This document shows, in pieces, positions 6,409 to 7,229 of a DNA stretch of 7,229 nt (position 1 is its first letter; each line of letters starts with the position of its first letter). The translations under genes were made by a program, and so were the position numbers. This DNA comes from Bacteroidota bacterium (GTDB lineage: Bacteria; Bacteroidota; Bacteroidia; Chitinophagales; Chitinophagaceae), in the NCBI GenBank assembly GCA_023440945.1, contig JAEZRL010000281.1:1-7229 (forward strand). The letters run 5' to 3'. The notes beneath the pieces were generated by a model. That model did not search any database and was not told where the DNA came from. It worked only from the letters and a program-made list of their open reading frames with translations.

Positions 6409-7229
6409 CTACTTATCAACCACAACATAAACTACTCCTCTTGCAGGCACAGATACTTTCACACCATTTCGAACAGTTGCACTATAAGCTTTTAGAGAAG
6501 TATAATTACCAGGACCGCCGGAAACGCCTGTTGGTCCCTGCCCGTTCACTAAAACTTTTCTTGAAAATTCTGCACCGCTATCACCACCTTCTAAAGTGTA
6601 CCAGTAAAAACGGTTGGCCGGATAAAAATTTTTGAATGAGAGTTGAACATCCTTAGCAGTTGTAGATTTATTAACTAAGGTTACCTGCACTTGTCCGGAA
6701 GAGTAAGTGGATGCATAACTAACAACATCAGCACTGCCGGTAACAGTTGAATTGATAAAACGATCGCCTATGGTTTTTTGCAAATAATACAGATAATAAA
6801 ATGCAGGGCGTGGGTTCCATTTCGCAGCACCAGGCTCATCGCCGTTGTTAAAAAGACCATGATCGTTTCCGTTATCCCATCCATTTGCAAGATCCCATCT
6901 GCTTGCTTCACCAAATTTGTTCCTCATTAATTCATTTAAAACCATTACTGCATGCATTCCTGCGGTATGCGATACCATTTGCTGCGAACCTGTTGCAAAA
7001 ATATTGTATTCTGTAAGTGCATAAGGTTTAATAAGGGCGCCTGCAGACGTTATTGACTGTGAGAGATAATCACTCATTTTTTGCGTTGCAGAAGAAGCAG
7101 ATTTTAAAATATCAATTGCAGTTGAATTGGTGTTATAAGGCGTATAATAATTATGAACGATATAAAAATCTGCAGCATTTACAAGCTGTGGTAAAACACC
7201 TGCATTCCAGTTTTTTGTTGTGCTTGTTT
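6409..7229 (-). CDS. Probable clan GH-A glycoside hydrolase, C-terminal part (partial, start beyond window)
   Basis: The frame is open to the right edge and encodes the last 272 residues; the ATG at 7077 is internal, because 50 in-frame codons without a stop lie upstream of it. The visible part begins with the end of a probable (beta/alpha)8 barrel: a strand FYIVHNYYTPY (residues about 21-31) resembling the His/Tyr strand before the nucleophile in clan GH-A enzymes, then ALTEYNIF with E73 as candidate catalytic nucleophile, followed by a Trp/Asn/Asp-rich region (WDLANGWDNGNDHG) and the helix FYYLYYLQKTIGD. Residues about 165-272 look like a C-terminal beta-sandwich, ending in VPARGVVYVVVDK. 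The pattern recalls GH39/GH51/GH30-type enzymes (arabinofuranosidase- or xylosidase-like), but the exact family cannot be assigned and the acid/base residue lies outside the window. No type IX secretion C-terminal signal is apparent. It is probably exported to attack plant- or algal-type polysaccharide (inference). Confidence 0.7.
   Translation of the reverse strand, partial: TSTTKNWNAGVLPQLVNAADFYIVHNYYTPYNTNSTAIDILKSASSATQKMSDYLSQSITSAGALIKPYALTEYNIFATGSQQMVSHTAGMHAVMVLNELMRNKFGEASRWDLANGWDNGNDHGLFNNGDEPGAAKWNPRPAFYYLYYLQKTIGDRFINSTVTGSADVVSYASTYSSGQVQVTLVNKSTTAKDVQLSFKNFYPANRFYWYTLEGGDSGAEFSRKVLVNGQGPTGVSGGPGNYTSLKAYSATVRNGVKVSVPARGVVYVVVDK

Noticed and set aside
6391..6419. Direct repeat TACTTATCAA (6391-6400 and 6410-6419) with the small palindrome TAGCAATGCTA between
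   Set aside because: It spans the glycosidase stop codon. Ten bases at a 19-base spacing in AT-rich DNA is weak, and the 5-bp dyad has no tail to make it a terminator.
6312..6635. 107-codon plus-strand frame covering the asnB-glycosidase gap
   Set aside because: Most of it is antisense to the glycosidase 3' end. It has no promoter, signal or recognisable motif.

Overview
The window looks like a piece of a Bacteroidota chromosome, probably from the Chitinophagales (inference). The DNA is AT-rich and the genes have no obvious Shine-Dalgarno sequences. The one good promoter follows the Bacteroidota pattern (TTG, about 20 bases, TAnnTTT). The gene set also fits: a TPR-type sensor kinase and a small exported PepSY-like protein. 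No mobile element, CRISPR array, rRNA or tRNA was seen.

Layout from left to right. Positions 1-405 (minus) hold the receiver half of a NarL/LuxR-type response regulator cut by the window edge. Positions 501-2276 (minus) hold its likely partner, a membrane sensor histidine kinase with a periplasmic TPR region, a transmembrane helix and HisKA_3/HATPase domains. The 95-base gap between them has a G-rich stretch on the mRNA strand that also reads as an 8-codon minigene (M-M-A-G-G-G-G-W), followed by a second minigene whose stop overlaps the regulator's start codon. Positions 2547-3686 (minus) encode a complete PLP-dependent trans-sulfuration enzyme (cystathionine gamma-synthase/lyase family), ending in a clear intrinsic terminator. 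A 332-base intergenic region with several inverted and direct repeats separates it from a divergent small gene at 4019-4453 (plus), an exported PepSY/BLIP-like protein. That gene meets the convergent asparagine synthase gene asnB (4454-6313, minus) with zero bases between the two stop codons. Its apparent terminator lies inside the 3' end of asnB. Upstream of asnB on the same strand, positions 6409-7229 hold the C-terminal part of a probable clan GH-A glycoside hydrolase cut by the right edge.

Functionally the window is mostly ordinary housekeeping and accessory content: one two-component system, two amino-acid metabolism enzymes (sulfur amino acids; asparagine), one small exported protein and one carbohydrate-active enzyme. 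Nothing ties all of them into one pathway. The least-explained parts are the kinase-regulator leader with its G-rich minigene, and the abutting convergent gene pair with a terminator embedded in coding sequence.
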